Assembly (NCBI GenBank): GCA_005808505.1
Contig: SYLX01000029.1
Coordinates: forward strand, 1-44,728
Reading direction: 5' to 3'
Origin: Bdellovibrionales bacterium
GTDB lineage: Bacteria > Bdellovibrionota > Bdellovibrionia > Bdellovibrionales > JAMPXM01
Length of the DNA stretch: 44,728 bases
A program made the translations under genes and the position numbers. The notes beneath the pieces are model-generated. The model was not told where the DNA came from. It worked only from the letters and a program-made list of their open reading frames with translations, and made no database searches. Below, in pieces: positions 24,771 to 35,300 of this stretch. The first letter of the stretch is position 1. Each line of letters begins with the position of its first letter.

Positions 24771-25780
24771 TTTTCCGAACCTTTGCCAAGGCTCACGCCG
24801 CCTTCGGCATCAACGGTGAATTCGTAAACGTGTTCGCGTTGCTTCATGGAAAGCTCGGCACGCGGAAGATCCACGCGACCTTTCACGGTGAGAATTGATC
24901 CTTGAACGGACGCGGGCTTACGGTTTCCGTAGTCGTTATAAAGAACCGCCGTCATCTGGTAGCGCCCGGGTGCTAACATGGCGTCTTGCCAAACTTCCAT
25001 TCCCGGGCCTTGACGTGAATCCAGAATGAAGTTTCCGCTCATGCCAGAATGAGTTCTGTTGCGGTAAGAAAACTTTTTTCCATTCGGATGAACGATCACC
25101 ATATCGACATCGTGTTTTTCGGTCTCCCACTGGATAAATGTCGAAATGAATGAGCGTTTGTTTTCGCCATCACCTGGAAGGGGCCCTGCGGATTTCTGCT
25201 TTAATTCTTCTTTTAGAGAATTCAGAAGGGCCTCGTATTCGGCAACTTTCGCTTTGCTGTCGTCCGCGTCTTTTTGCGCGGCGGCCACGGCCGCATTCGC
25301 TTTGTTCAAATCCCGCGAGAGTTTCTTTGCCTGGCCTCGCGCAAGTTCGAGGTCTTTCTCTAAATCGGGATTTGGTTGTGCCAAAACCGGATCGCCGTCG
25401 CCCGCGATCTCGAGCGAAGCTTTTTTGTTTGATGCAGGGTCGTTACCATCCTGAGGAATTTCTTTAACAGCGACTTGTCCGGGGCGTTCACCGGGGGTGT
25501 TGCCCTGAGTTCCCGTTTCGTTGCGCGAAGGTTCGTCAGCAATGTTCTGAGTCGGGGTCGCCGCCACGTGCGCGTTATCTTTTGCGCCGAAATTCTCGCG
25601 GATGGAGGATTGGATTCTTTCGGCATCCTCTGGGCCCACTTGGAGGGGATTCGACATCGCATAAAGCATCACGAAAAGACCGAAGAGCAACGTCATCATG
25701 TCGGCGTACGACACCAACCATCGTTCGTCGACGTGCTCATTTTCGGCTTCGAGATCGTTGTCGAAATCAGGATCTTGCAT
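24767..25780 (-). CDS. MotB-like protein with a non-OmpA C-terminal domain
   Basis: MotB-family proteins couple proton flow through a MotA channel to mechanical work on the cell envelope. The N-terminus has the MotB signature WLVSYADMMTLLFGLFVMLY with the proton-carrying aspartate (Asp27). A low-complexity segment and a coiled coil (about 134-197, LEKDLELARGQAKKLSRDL) follow. The C-terminal domain (about 205-320) is not the expected OmpA-like peptidoglycan binder. It reads DVDMVIVHPNGKKFSYRNRT and later GRYQMTAVLYNDYG, resembling the DUF2135/YfaP beta-sandwich type. The start directly abuts the motA stop (TAA-ATG). Unusual stator; not a flagellar motB. Confidence 0.85.
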   Translation of the reverse strand: MQDPDFDNDLEAENEHVDERWLVSYADMMTLLFGLFVMLYAMSNPLQVGPEDAERIQSSIRENFGAKDNAHVAATPTQNIADEPSRNETGTQGNTPGERPGQVAVKEIPQDGNDPASNKKASLEIAGDGDPVLAQPNPDLEKDLELARGQAKKLSRDLNKANAAVAAAQKDADDSKAKVAEYEALLNSLKEELKQKSAGPLPGDGENKRSFISTFIQWETEKHDVDMVIVHPNGKKFSYRNRTHSGMSGNFILDSRQGPGMEVWQDAMLAPGRYQMTAVLYNDYGNRKPASVQGSILTVKGRVDLPRAELSMKQREHVYEFTVDAEGGVSLGKGSEK

Positions 25781-26623
25781 TTAGGCCACCGACGAGCCCG
25801 TTGGAGGCTGCTGCTCGCGATTGGGCGGGATGACGTAGCGTTTGCGAACGGCTTCGAAGAAACGTGCCCGCTCTTCAAGACTCATCTGACCAGCAAGCCG
25901 TTCGACAAGCGTGCGCGTTTCGATCTTTGTCGCGAGGAGATGAATGCCGTCCGCGATGAGTTTACGTTTGCGAGTGTCTTCGGAAACCGAACGAGCTGCG
26001 TGATCGGCTAAAGGTAGAATCACGAAGTTCGCAAGACCGATCCCCCAAAAGGTTGCTACCAGCGCGATGGCCATCGCCGGACCAATTCGGTCAGCGCTGT
26101 TTTGACCGAGATTTGTCATCATCGCGATCATCCCGGCCGAGGCTCCGAGAAGGCCAAAGGCTGGAGGAAACTTCGCCAAGGCGTTGAGCATTTTCGCATC
26201 AGCTTGATAAGTCGCACGGAAGTATGCGATGCGATCACTGAGGACCGCTTTCAAATCATCGCCCACGATTCCGCGCTGAAGAAGCTGTTTGGCTTCGCTG
26301 AAGAAAGGGTGAGCGTTTGCGGGAATTTCGATATCCGCCAAAGCACCGCCGCCTCTGTAGTACATGGCGATTTCAACAACCATCACGGCGACGTCACTCT
26401 CGCGTGCCGGTTGTTTGAACAAGATTCCCATGATGAAAAAATCTAAGATGCGCACCAATCGCGAAATCGGAAACGCGATTAACGCTGCGGCAATCGTTCC
26501 GCCGAGGACGAGTAGGATCGCGTGGATGTCGAGGAAGATTCCGGGACGAGCCGTAGGTTGGACCGCGCCAAACCAAACGATCCCGGCCGCTAAGAAAAAG
26601 CCAATAAGCGCCGCTATATTCAT
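25781..26623 (-). CDS. MotA/TolQ/ExbB-type proton channel
   Basis: The 280 residues have four membrane helices in MotA order. The loop ALAKFPPAFGLLGASAGMIAMM carries the conserved proline-glycine region and AMAIALVATFWGIGLANFVILP the fourth helix. The cytosolic loop and C-terminal tail (EERARFFEAVRKRYVIP) match MotA-type length. No ribosome site is evident before ATG 26623. It leads a three-gene operon with the MotB-like and barrel genes and lacks flagellar neighbours, so a non-flagellar energy-transducing role is more likely than flagellar rotation. Confidence 0.88.
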   Translation of the reverse strand: MNIAALIGFFLAAGIVWFGAVQPTARPGIFLDIHAILLVLGGTIAAALIAFPISRLVRILDFFIMGILFKQPARESDVAVMVVEIAMYYRGGGALADIEIPANAHPFFSEAKQLLQRGIVGDDLKAVLSDRIAYFRATYQADAKMLNALAKFPPAFGLLGASAGMIAMMTNLGQNSADRIGPAMAIALVATFWGIGLANFVILPLADHAARSVSEDTRKRKLIADGIHLLATKIETRTLVERLAGQMSLEERARFFEAVRKRYVIPPNREQQPPTGSSVA

Positions 26624-27415
26624 ATATTTATCATTGCAGATTGGAAGGAGCTTCCAAGTCTAGGAATCTTGGCGAAACAAGACCTCGGTCCGGGCGCAAA
26701 AAGGGGAGTCGGGGTACCCGTTTTTTAACTTAAACCAACATCATTTAGCGCTCGGGACCGCGGTCGCGAGTAGACTCGCGTGGGTAAGCACGTTTTGCGA
26801 ATTTCAAGTGGATCAATTCAAGAGTCGAATTGCTTTTGAAAAGTTCAACCCCGCTGACTCAGGATCACGCCAATGACCCTGACGCGAACATAAATACAAT
26901 TTATTTACAGCAAGAAGCTTGAGATCTGACTTCCCAAAATCAAGAACCGGATTAAATAACGAAAAACCCCGGTTTTTGATGGTTTCGGCTCCCAAAAAAA
27001 GGCTTGTTCACGTAAAGAACCTCGGGATCTACCGAATTCGGACTGAGTATCAGAGCCAAAACACCTGAGGCAATAAGCCAAGCTTTCTAGCCTCGACGAG
27101 AGGGGTTTTTTCGTAGGTTATCAGCATTGGAATCGATAAGATAAAAATCGAAGGTGACTAAGTGTCTCGCCGGATGCAGGCGCTGAACTCAGGACACCCA
27201 AAGCGTCACTGCTGATAAGTAATATTATGTTACAGAACGGCAATTTCTGCCTGATTCTTTAACTACGCTTGCCCATATCTCCTTCGTTATTACCCGAAAT
27301 TCAAAGCCCCGAACTTTAGATCGTTTGGATCTGGCAACTTCATGAGAACCTCGGTACAACACCCCAAAACTACGAGGGATAATCGAATTTTCCCTCCAGA
27401 AACTCTGGAGCATTC
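26624..27415. other. Gene-free stretch between the stator operon and the histidine kinase
   Basis: No supported gene occurs in these 792 bases. Small minus-strand frames of about 60 codons are present but look random. Structures seen: a 6-bp stem CGCGAG/CTCGCG (26765-26780), an inverted repeat TCAGGATCA/TGACCCTGA with one mismatch (26859-26882), AAAAACCCCGGTTTTT (26962-26977), a T-run after a short stem at 26710-26726, and a 9-bp inverted repeat closing 27118-27218. It may hold promoters for both neighbours and possibly an unannotated RNA; no known RNA family was recognised. Confidence 0.45.
27118..27218. repeat. 9-bp inverted repeat closing a 101-base segment
   Basis: TTATCAGCA (27118-27126) and TGCTGATAA (27210-27218) are exact reverse complements with 83 bases between. 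The segment lies about 200 bases upstream of the histidine-kinase ATG, inside the 792-bp gene-free stretch. It could close a structured RNA or be chance. Confidence 0.3.
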
Positions 27416-29089
27416 ATGGCTGAAGCCGGGAATATTGATGCACATGGCCCGACTCCACGTCGAAGTCGGTCGGCCGAGTCGGATTTCGAAGCTTTTGAAG
27501 AGCCAGCTTCAGATGCGCTAATTGACGCGGAATCTGCTTTTCTCGAGCTCGCCAATACGTTGCCGCAGATGGTTTGGATTACGGCTCCCAATGGCTACCA
27601 CAAGCACTACAACAAACATTGGTGGGATTACACTGGCCTCACTTACGAACAAGCCAGAGGCGAAGGTTGGAGCAAGATCTTGCACCCGGACGATGCTCCA
27701 CGTGCGCAACAACGTTGGAATGAGTCTTTAGCCTCCGGCGAGCCCTATGAAATCGAGTATCGAATTCGTCGCCAATCCGACGGCAGCTACCGTTGGTTTT
27801 TGGGCCGCGCACTCCCGCGCAAGAATTCTCGCGGCGAGATCATCGAATGGTTTGGGACCTGTACGGATATTCATGAGCAAAAGATGGCTCAGCAGGCATT
27901 TAAAGAAGCTAAAGAACAGATGATGCGCGCGAACTCCGCGAAAGACACTTTCCTCGCAACGGTTTCGCATGAGCTTCGGACTCCCCTCAACGCCATCCTG
28001 GGCTGGACGCAAATCCTGGCGGAAGAAAAAGTCTCCATCGACGAGCAGAAACACGCGCTCTCGCGCATTCAGCGAAATGCCGAAAGCCAAGCGCAGTTGA
28101 TTGAAGACCTTCTCGATGTCAGCCGGATCGTGAATGGGAAATTGAAGGTCGAACTTGCGCCCACGCCGCTCTCGCACATCGTGTTCGCCGCCATCGATTC
28201 CGTCATGCCCCGCGCCCGCGAAAAAAACATCATCATTCGCGCTGCGGGCCTTGATCATGAACCGACCGTGATGGCTGATGCTTCTAGACTGCAGCAGGTC
28301 TTCTGGAATCTCATCACCAACGCGGTGAAATTCACTCCGGCCTCGGGGCGCGTTGAAATCAACGTTCAACAAGCAGACGAGTCATTGCAAGTTTCCGTCA
28401 GCGATAATGGAAAAGGGATTGCTCAAGAGTTTCTTCCCCTGATTTTCGATCGGTTCAGTCAGGCTGACGGAACCAGTACGCGTAGTCACGGCGGGCTCGG
28501 GCTTGGCCTTGCGATTGTAAAACACCTTGTTGAGCTCCACGGGGGGAAGATCGAAGTGAAGAGCGACGGAGTCGGGTACGGTTCAACTTTCACCGTCACT
28601 CTCCCCTCCACCAAACTCAAACCTTTGGTCGAGAAGGAATCTCCAACCGCCGAAGTTCTAGCGCCCGATATCTTGAATGGAGTTCGCATTCTCGCAGTCG
28701 ACGATGAAGAGTCCGCTCGCGAAATCGTTTCGGCAACGCTTGAGCGTTTCGGTGCAACGGTAAAACTTGCGTCCAGCGTGATCGACGGTCTTCGAATCTT
28801 TGAATCATGGAAGCCTGATTTAGTCGTCACCGATATCGGCATGCCCGGTTACGACGGCTACGACTTTATCCATCGCCTTAAGATGATGATGAACGTTTCG
28901 GCGGATGGAAACACGGATGAATTTGGAAACCGAACTCCGGTCGTGGCTCTTACGGCGTTTGCAAGCCTTCAAGATCGCACCCGCGCGCTGGCTGAAGGGT
29001 TCGACCGCTACATCACCAAACCCGTAAACATGAATGAGCTCGTAGGCACCGTGGCCGATCTTCTCGGAACGACCACTAAACCTCAGTGA
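27416..29089 (+). CDS. PAS-containing hybrid histidine kinase
   Basis: It is a cytosolic sensor kinase with no membrane helix. The 557 residues read PAS domain (about 40-160, with HPDDAPRAQQRWNESLASGE and YRWFLGRALP), dimerisation/phosphoacceptor domain (His185 in VSHELRTPLNAILGW), HATPase domain (Asn302 in NLITNAVKF, DNGKGIA, GLGLGLAIVKHLVELHGG) and a C-terminal receiver domain (acidic VDDEE near 428-432, phosphoacceptor Asp473 in VVTDIGMPGYDG, LTAFA, Lys in YITKPVN). All catalytic residues are present. GGAG lies six bases before the ATG. Signal unknown. Confidence 0.93.
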   Translation: MAEAGNIDAHGPTPRRSRSAESDFEAFEEPASDALIDAESAFLELANTLPQMVWITAPNGYHKHYNKHWWDYTGLTYEQARGEGWSKILHPDDAPRAQQRWNESLASGEPYEIEYRIRRQSDGSYRWFLGRALPRKNSRGEIIEWFGTCTDIHEQKMAQQAFKEAKEQMMRANSAKDTFLATVSHELRTPLNAILGWTQILAEEKVSIDEQKHALSRIQRNAESQAQLIEDLLDVSRIVNGKLKVELAPTPLSHIVFAAIDSVMPRAREKNIIIRAAGLDHEPTVMADASRLQQVFWNLITNAVKFTPASGRVEINVQQADESLQVSVSDNGKGIAQEFLPLIFDRFSQADGTSTRSHGGLGLGLAIVKHLVELHGGKIEVKSDGVGYGSTFTVTLPSTKLKPLVEKESPTAEVLAPDILNGVRILAVDDEESAREIVSATLERFGATVKLASSVIDGLRIFESWKPDLVVTDIGMPGYDGYDFIHRLKMMMNVSADGNTDEFGNRTPVVALTAFASLQDRTRALAEGFDRYITKPVNMNELVGTVADLLGTTTKPQ

Positions 29090-29194
29090 TCGAATTCGTC
29101 TAGAAATCTGCCTCAATCTGAGTCGCCGACGGCAGTCGTGCATCTAGAGTCAACAGTTCGTTGAACCACACGCGTACCTATTGGTTTTAGTGAC

Positions 29195-29210
29195 GCCATT
29201 AGAAAATGGC
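29195..29210 (+). terminator. Short hairpin between kinase and S74 gene
   Basis: GCCATT and AATGGC form a 6-bp stem with loop AGAA followed by TATTT. It could be a weak terminator of the kinase transcript or part of the leader of the S74 gene. The intergenic region (29090-29316) holds nothing else recognised. Confidence 0.3.
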
Positions 29211-29316
29211 TATTTAGACTCTTCCGCTTTTCCCCGAAACGCATACCGAAAGGTTCGCGCAGAAATCCAGTTGGTCGGTTGATGGCATTTGTGCCAGCGC
29301 GAGACGGTTGTGGAGA

Positions 29317-32300
29317 ATGAGATTTCTTAAACTCTCACTCTTAGCTGGTTTCCTAGGGTGCTTAATTGCGCCCTTCTCCATAGCGTTTGCGGCTTCGCAA
29401 TCGGGCATTACCTATCACGGTCGAATCCTCAAGCCCGACGGCACACCGCTTGAGAATACGAACGTCAAGTTTCGACTCCAGATCCGCTCCCCCGGAACCG
29501 AAAACTGTCTGCTCTACGAAGAACAACAGACAAAAAACTTGGCCGGCTCTGGCGGCGTTTTCTCAATCACGCTCAATGATGGTTCAGGCTCACGCGGTGT
29601 CGAGGATGAATACGCGAGCGGGCAACGGCTTTCGCTTGAGCGTGTCTTCCAGAATAAAGCTGGTTTTCCCTCCACTCTCCCAAATTGTGATTTCGGCGCG
29701 ACCTACTCCCCCAACTCGGCCGATGGTCGTCGCTTTCAGGTTTTTTTCCGCGACTTGACGATGGCTGCGTGGGAGCCGCTTCCAGCAGCAACGATCAATT
29801 ACGTTCCGTTTGCGCTCGAGGCTAAGAGTATCTCTGGATTCACTCCACAAAATTTATTGAGAGTTGAAGACGCCAGCGGAATTCCCGCTGCGGCGCCTGC
29901 GTTTTCGCCGGCGCAAATGAATGAACTCGTGAATCTCATCACGGGCGTAAGTGCGCTCTACACTCGCGCAGGCCAACTCGGGGGAGCGGCTCTCCCGACA
30001 TTGAGCGCAGGACAGAGTCTCCAATGGAACGGAACAACTTGGACGGCTGCTACACCTCTAACTTCGGAGTCGGATCCAACCGTCCAAGCGTTCGCGAAAG
30101 CGGCTCTCCCGAACTGCGGAAGTGGCGAGGTTCTGAAATCAAACGGCACAAGTTTTTCGTGCGTAGCGGACATTGCATCCGGGACGCCAACTGACGCCAC
30201 GACATCGGCAAAAGGTGTCGTGCAGATCTCCGCTGCCGGCGGCATCAGCGTTTCGGCAGGTGTCATCTCCCTCCCGGATCAAGCGAGCATCACCGCCGGG
30301 AACTCGTATCCGAAAGTCACCGTTGATGCCAAAGGTCGCGTGACGGCCGGTGCCGCACTTGCTGAAACCGATCTTCCTTCGATTACCAGCGCTTGGTCGG
30401 GATCGATCGACGGCGGAAAGATCGTAGGAGCGATCGGGGGCTCGACAGCTATCTCGACTTCCGGGCCGATCACCACGGGCGGAGCCGTCGGCGGCAGAGC
30501 CTTTAATCTCTTTGACGTCGATACAAATAAAATCAGTTTTGTTGCGCCTGCGCTTTCGGCTGATTACACATTGACTTGGCCGGCAGCACTCCCCGGCTCA
30601 AACGGCCAGATCCTTTCGGTCAACACATCCGGACAACTTTCGTGGGTCGCGCCGTCATCGGGCTCGGTCACAAGTGTGACGGCGACAGCTCCCTTAGCTA
30701 GTACGGGCGGCGCGACTCCCCAGATTTCAATTACGCAAGCCAACGGCACAACCAACGGCTATTTGAGTTCGACTGATTGGTCGACCTTTAACAACAAACT
30801 TGGGACAACACTCACCGACGGAAACATTTGGGTTGGGAATTCGTCCAATGCGGCAACCGGCGTCGTGCCTTCAGGTGACGTGACGATGACGAATGCCGGA
30901 GCGTTTACCGTTACACGGATACGCGGACGCGACGTCGCGACAACCGCGCCCGTGACGGGCCAGGTTCTTCGTTATAACGCTTCGAATGCCTGGGAGTCTG
31001 CAAACTTCTCCGTCAACGATTTGAAAAAAGCCGACGGTACCTCGCAGTTCGCATCGGCCACCTGCGCGGCTGGGCAAACTCTTAACTGGTCGTCTCTCAC
31101 GGATACCTTTACCTGCACAAATATTTCGATCGCATCGACTCAAGTCTCAGGACTCGGCACGGCAGCCGCGAAAAACTTCGGTACAGCGGCCGGCAATTTG
31201 GTTGAGCTTGATGCTGGCGCAAAAATTCCGGCGAGCTTGCTACCAACGGGCGCCGCCTCGCAGTGGACAACTTCGGGCTCGGATATTTACTACTCAACAG
31301 GAAACGTCGGCATTGGGCTTAACAACTTCGCCTACGGCAGGTTGGGTGTCGCAAACGACATCGGGATCGCGGCTTTCAACACGGTGCCGTCGATTCAACT
31401 TGTGCGCACAGGTTCGGCCGTCGCCTCAAACACGGGTGTTGGTGAAATCAAATTCAGACCAACGGATGGAACAAACGCGATCCTTACCGCGGTGATTGGC
31501 GCAGGCGTGACCTCAGGTGCGACCGTTGCGGCAAACTCGATTCCCACGGATCTTCATTTTTCAACGGGCACGACGGCACCGACCGAGCGCATGAGAATCC
31601 TCTCTAACGGTAACGTCGGTATTGGCACGACGAACCCAGCCGGAATGCTCGAACTCTCCTCAACCGGGGCGAACGCGTCGTTGATTCAGTCAGTAACGGG
31701 TTCTGGTACCCCGTACCTCACGCAGCGGCTCACCGGCGCGGGCTCGACGATTGTCAGTAACGGCGCATATCTCGGCGAGTGGAATGCCGCAGGCTACGAC
31801 GGTGCTTCGTTCCGAATAGCTAGCACCATTCGCACGGAAGTTGACGGCGCGCCAGCATCTGGCAGCATGCCGGGCCGAATCTTGTTTCTTACGACCCCTA
31901 CTGGGTCGATCACTCCCGTTGAGAGAATGCGTATTTCGCAATCGGGTCACGTGGCGATTGGAACAACCACAACGACTCTTCCGTTCTCGGTCGCAACGGC
32001 TGCGACATCAGGGGTTGCTGCCTTCAGCTCTTCAGCCGGATTTGCCGACGTGTCGATTCAATCGCCGCTCGGGTTTTCTGCCGGCTTCACAATGCGTCGC
32101 CCCTCCACTGGCGGAACACGCTGGCGCCTTCTCGCTGACGGCGCGACAGAGTCCGGATCAAATTCTGGTTCTAATTTTAAAATCGAATCGTTTGACGATA
32201 CAGGTGCGCTGCTCGGCACGCCTCTCTACATCGCTCGTTCAACTAGCAACGTTGGTATAGGAACCATGAGCCCAGGAGCTCCGCTCGACGTAAAAGGTGA

Positions 32301-35300
32301 GATACGTCTTTCCGGAGCAACGAGTGGCTACACGGGTTTCCGTCCGGCGGCCGCTGCGGGATCAACAGTGTGGCAACTGCCCGCGACGGACGGCTCAAGC
32401 GGCCAAGCGCTTGTTACAAACGGTTCTGGCGTTTTGACTTGGCAAACACCAAGCGGCACAGGTGTCTCGACTCTCACGGTGAATGCTCCGATCACCAATA
32501 GCGGAACAGCGACAGCTCCGAATTTATCGATTGCGCAAGCAAACGGTTCAACAAATGGGTATCTCTCGAGCACCGACTGGACAACGTTCAACTCAAAGCT
32601 CGGCACAGGACTAACGAGCGCGAATATTTGGGTGGGTAACGGATCAAACGTCGCAACCGCCGTCGCGCCTAGTGGCGACGTGAGTCTGACGAATGCAGGC
32701 GCTTTCACGGTGACGAGACTGCAATCGCGTACGGTGGCCTCAACCCTCCCGGTGACGAGCCAAGTTCTCCGCTACAACACGGCAACAACTTCGTGGGAGC
32801 CGCAATACATTAACTTTGCTGACCTCAAAAAAGCCGACGGCTCCTCACAGTTCCCCGGCACGGCGTGTACCGCGAGCCAAACTCTGAGTTGGTCATCGCT
32901 TACCGATACTTTCGTTTGCTCGAATATCTCGATCACGTCGGCTCAAGTCTCAGGACTCGGCACGGCAGCCGCAAAGAACTTCGGTACCGCTGCGGGGAAT
33001 TTAGTGGAACTCGATGCGGGTGGAAAAGTTCCTTCAGCCCTTCTGCCTGCGGGGTCCAGTCAGTGGACAACGAGTGGATCAAATATCTCTTACACTGCGG
33101 GCAACGTCGGAGTTGGAACCGCATCTCCAGCACGTTCGCTTCATGTTTCGGGGGGCTTGCGCCTCGAGCCCGCGGCACTTCCGAGTTCTCCCGCGGCCGG
33201 TGACTTAGCCGTGGATTCAGGCGACGCAAACCAATTCAAATATCACGACGGCTCAGCCTGGAGAACGCTTTCAACCTTCGCGCAGTACAACTGGGATAAC
33301 CGAGTCTACACGCCCGCTGCGGCCGGCTTTGATGGTCAACCTGAGGTCGCTACAAACGCGATGTACAACACAAACGCTCTTGACGGCGCCGCGGCGGTCT
33401 TGAGAATCGGCGTTCGCAACACGGCCGGCAATTATCAAAATGCCTACATCGGATCGGTGAGTAATTCCGCTGGATTTACGCCGAACATCGTTTTCGGTCA
33501 GCGAACTTCGTCAACGAACTTCGCTGAGCGTATGAGAATCGATGGCAGCGGAAACATCGGGATTGGAACGGCTTCGCCTGGATATCCTCTCGAGGTTGCA
33601 TACTCTTCCTCGTCAATAGGCCTTAAAGTTTCGAACTCAAGAGATAACAACACCGCTTACGCAGGATTAATGCTTGAACGTACGCGCTCGAGCGCCACGC
33701 AGCCCACAGCCGGTTTTGGCACTGGAGTGGATTTTTACCTGGAAGGAACCGCTGACGGGACCACGGTTCAAACGGGCTCGCTCTACTCGGCATGGGAAGT
33801 TGATCCGACTAACGGCGCAAATCGGGATTCATATCTTGCATTTTCGACTTTGCTTGATGGTGCCCCGACAGCATCGGAACGGATGAGAATCACTTCCTCA
33901 GGCAACGTCGGTATCGGAACAACGAATCCAGGCGCTGCTCTCGATGTAAAAGGTGCGATTCGTATGTCGGGCGCAACAAGCGGATACACAGGCTTCCAAC
34001 CCGCGGCTGCTGCTGGTTCTACTGTTTGGACTTTACCTACGGCTGATGGATCAACTGGACAAGTCCTCACTACGAACGGATCTGGTGTCCTTACATGGTC
34101 GACACCTTCAGGAACAGGCGTATCATCGGTTACGGCAACGGCTCCCCTCTCAAGCACAGGCGGCGCGACTCCACAAATTTCGATGACTCAAGCCAACGGC
34201 TCAACGAACGGTTATCTCTCGAGCACGGATTGGACGACGTTCAATAGCAAACTGGGAACATCGCTCACCAACGGTGCAATTTGGGTTGGCAATGGTTCGA
34301 GCGTCGCGACGGCCGTGGCTCCCGCGGGCGACGTGACAATGACCAATGCAGGTGTGTTCTCGGTCACGAAACTTCGCGGCTACGCCGTTCAAAACCAAGC
34401 ACCTGGCGATGGACAAGTCATGGTCTGGTCAGGCGGCGGCAACGAATGGCGTCCTCAGAATTTCGGAGTCTCGCACCTTCGTGGCGCCACAGGGCTTGCG
34501 CAGTTTGCATCCGCAACTTGCTCGGCGAGCCAGACCTTAACGTGGTCGTCTCTAACGGACACTCTCACTTGCAACAACATCGCGATCGCGAACAGCCAAG
34601 TCTCGGGGCTCGGCACGGCTTCGACAAAGAACTTCGGAACGGCCGCAGGTAACTTAGTAGAGCTGGATGCGGGCGCAAAAATCCCTGCATCACTTCTTCC
34701 TTCCGGTACGACGTCGCAGTGGACAACAAACGGCACACGCATTTACTACAACGGCGGTAACGTTGGTATCGGGACAGCTGCTCCTGATTACCCTCTGCAT
34801 GTCTCAAAGTCTGGCTATACGCAGGTGCTCGTTGAAGCGATCAACGATAGCGTCGAAGTTGATTTCGCCGCTTACGGCACCGGCAGTCAGTCGATGCTCT
34901 TCCTCAGTGCTGCGCGTGGAACTGAAGCTTCCCCGACTTACCTTCAGGCAGCCGATCGCATCGGATATATCGGCGCCTCACCATCGCAGAGTGGAGCCCA
35001 AGCTGCACGTATCGAGTTCACGGCGGCCGCCAATTGGACGGGCGCGACGACCCCCGGCATTATGAGTTTTGCAACCACACCAGTGAACGCCACAGTGCCG
35101 GTCGAGCGCATGCGAATCGATGAGAAGGGCAATATCGGGATCGGTACGCTTACGCCTACGGCTGTTTTGAACATCGACACCGATTTAACCGTAACGGCCG
35201 GAACAGCTCCGCAAGTTTTCTCGTACGCGGAAATCAACCCAGCAACAGCGAGTTCGGCCACCTACCTCGGCAATTCGGCAAACGCGTACGTGATTTCGGG

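Noticed and set aside
24767-26623. Zorya defence system (ZorAB)
   Set aside because: The MotA/MotB-like pair is followed by a barrel gene; there is no ZorC, ZorD or nuclease, and the MotB-like C-terminus is not OmpA-like.
26701-26726. Plus-strand terminator-like CGGGGTACCCG plus T-run
   Set aside because: The stem is only four base pairs around GTA, and no plus-strand gene lies upstream to be terminated.
26813-27413. Small minus-strand open frames of about 60 codons in the gene-free stretch
   Set aside because: They lack a ribosome site and motif, and their composition looks random.
34944-35261. Long open frames on the minus strand within the S74 gene
   Set aside because: They are shadows of the repetitive GC-rich coding frame with no motif.
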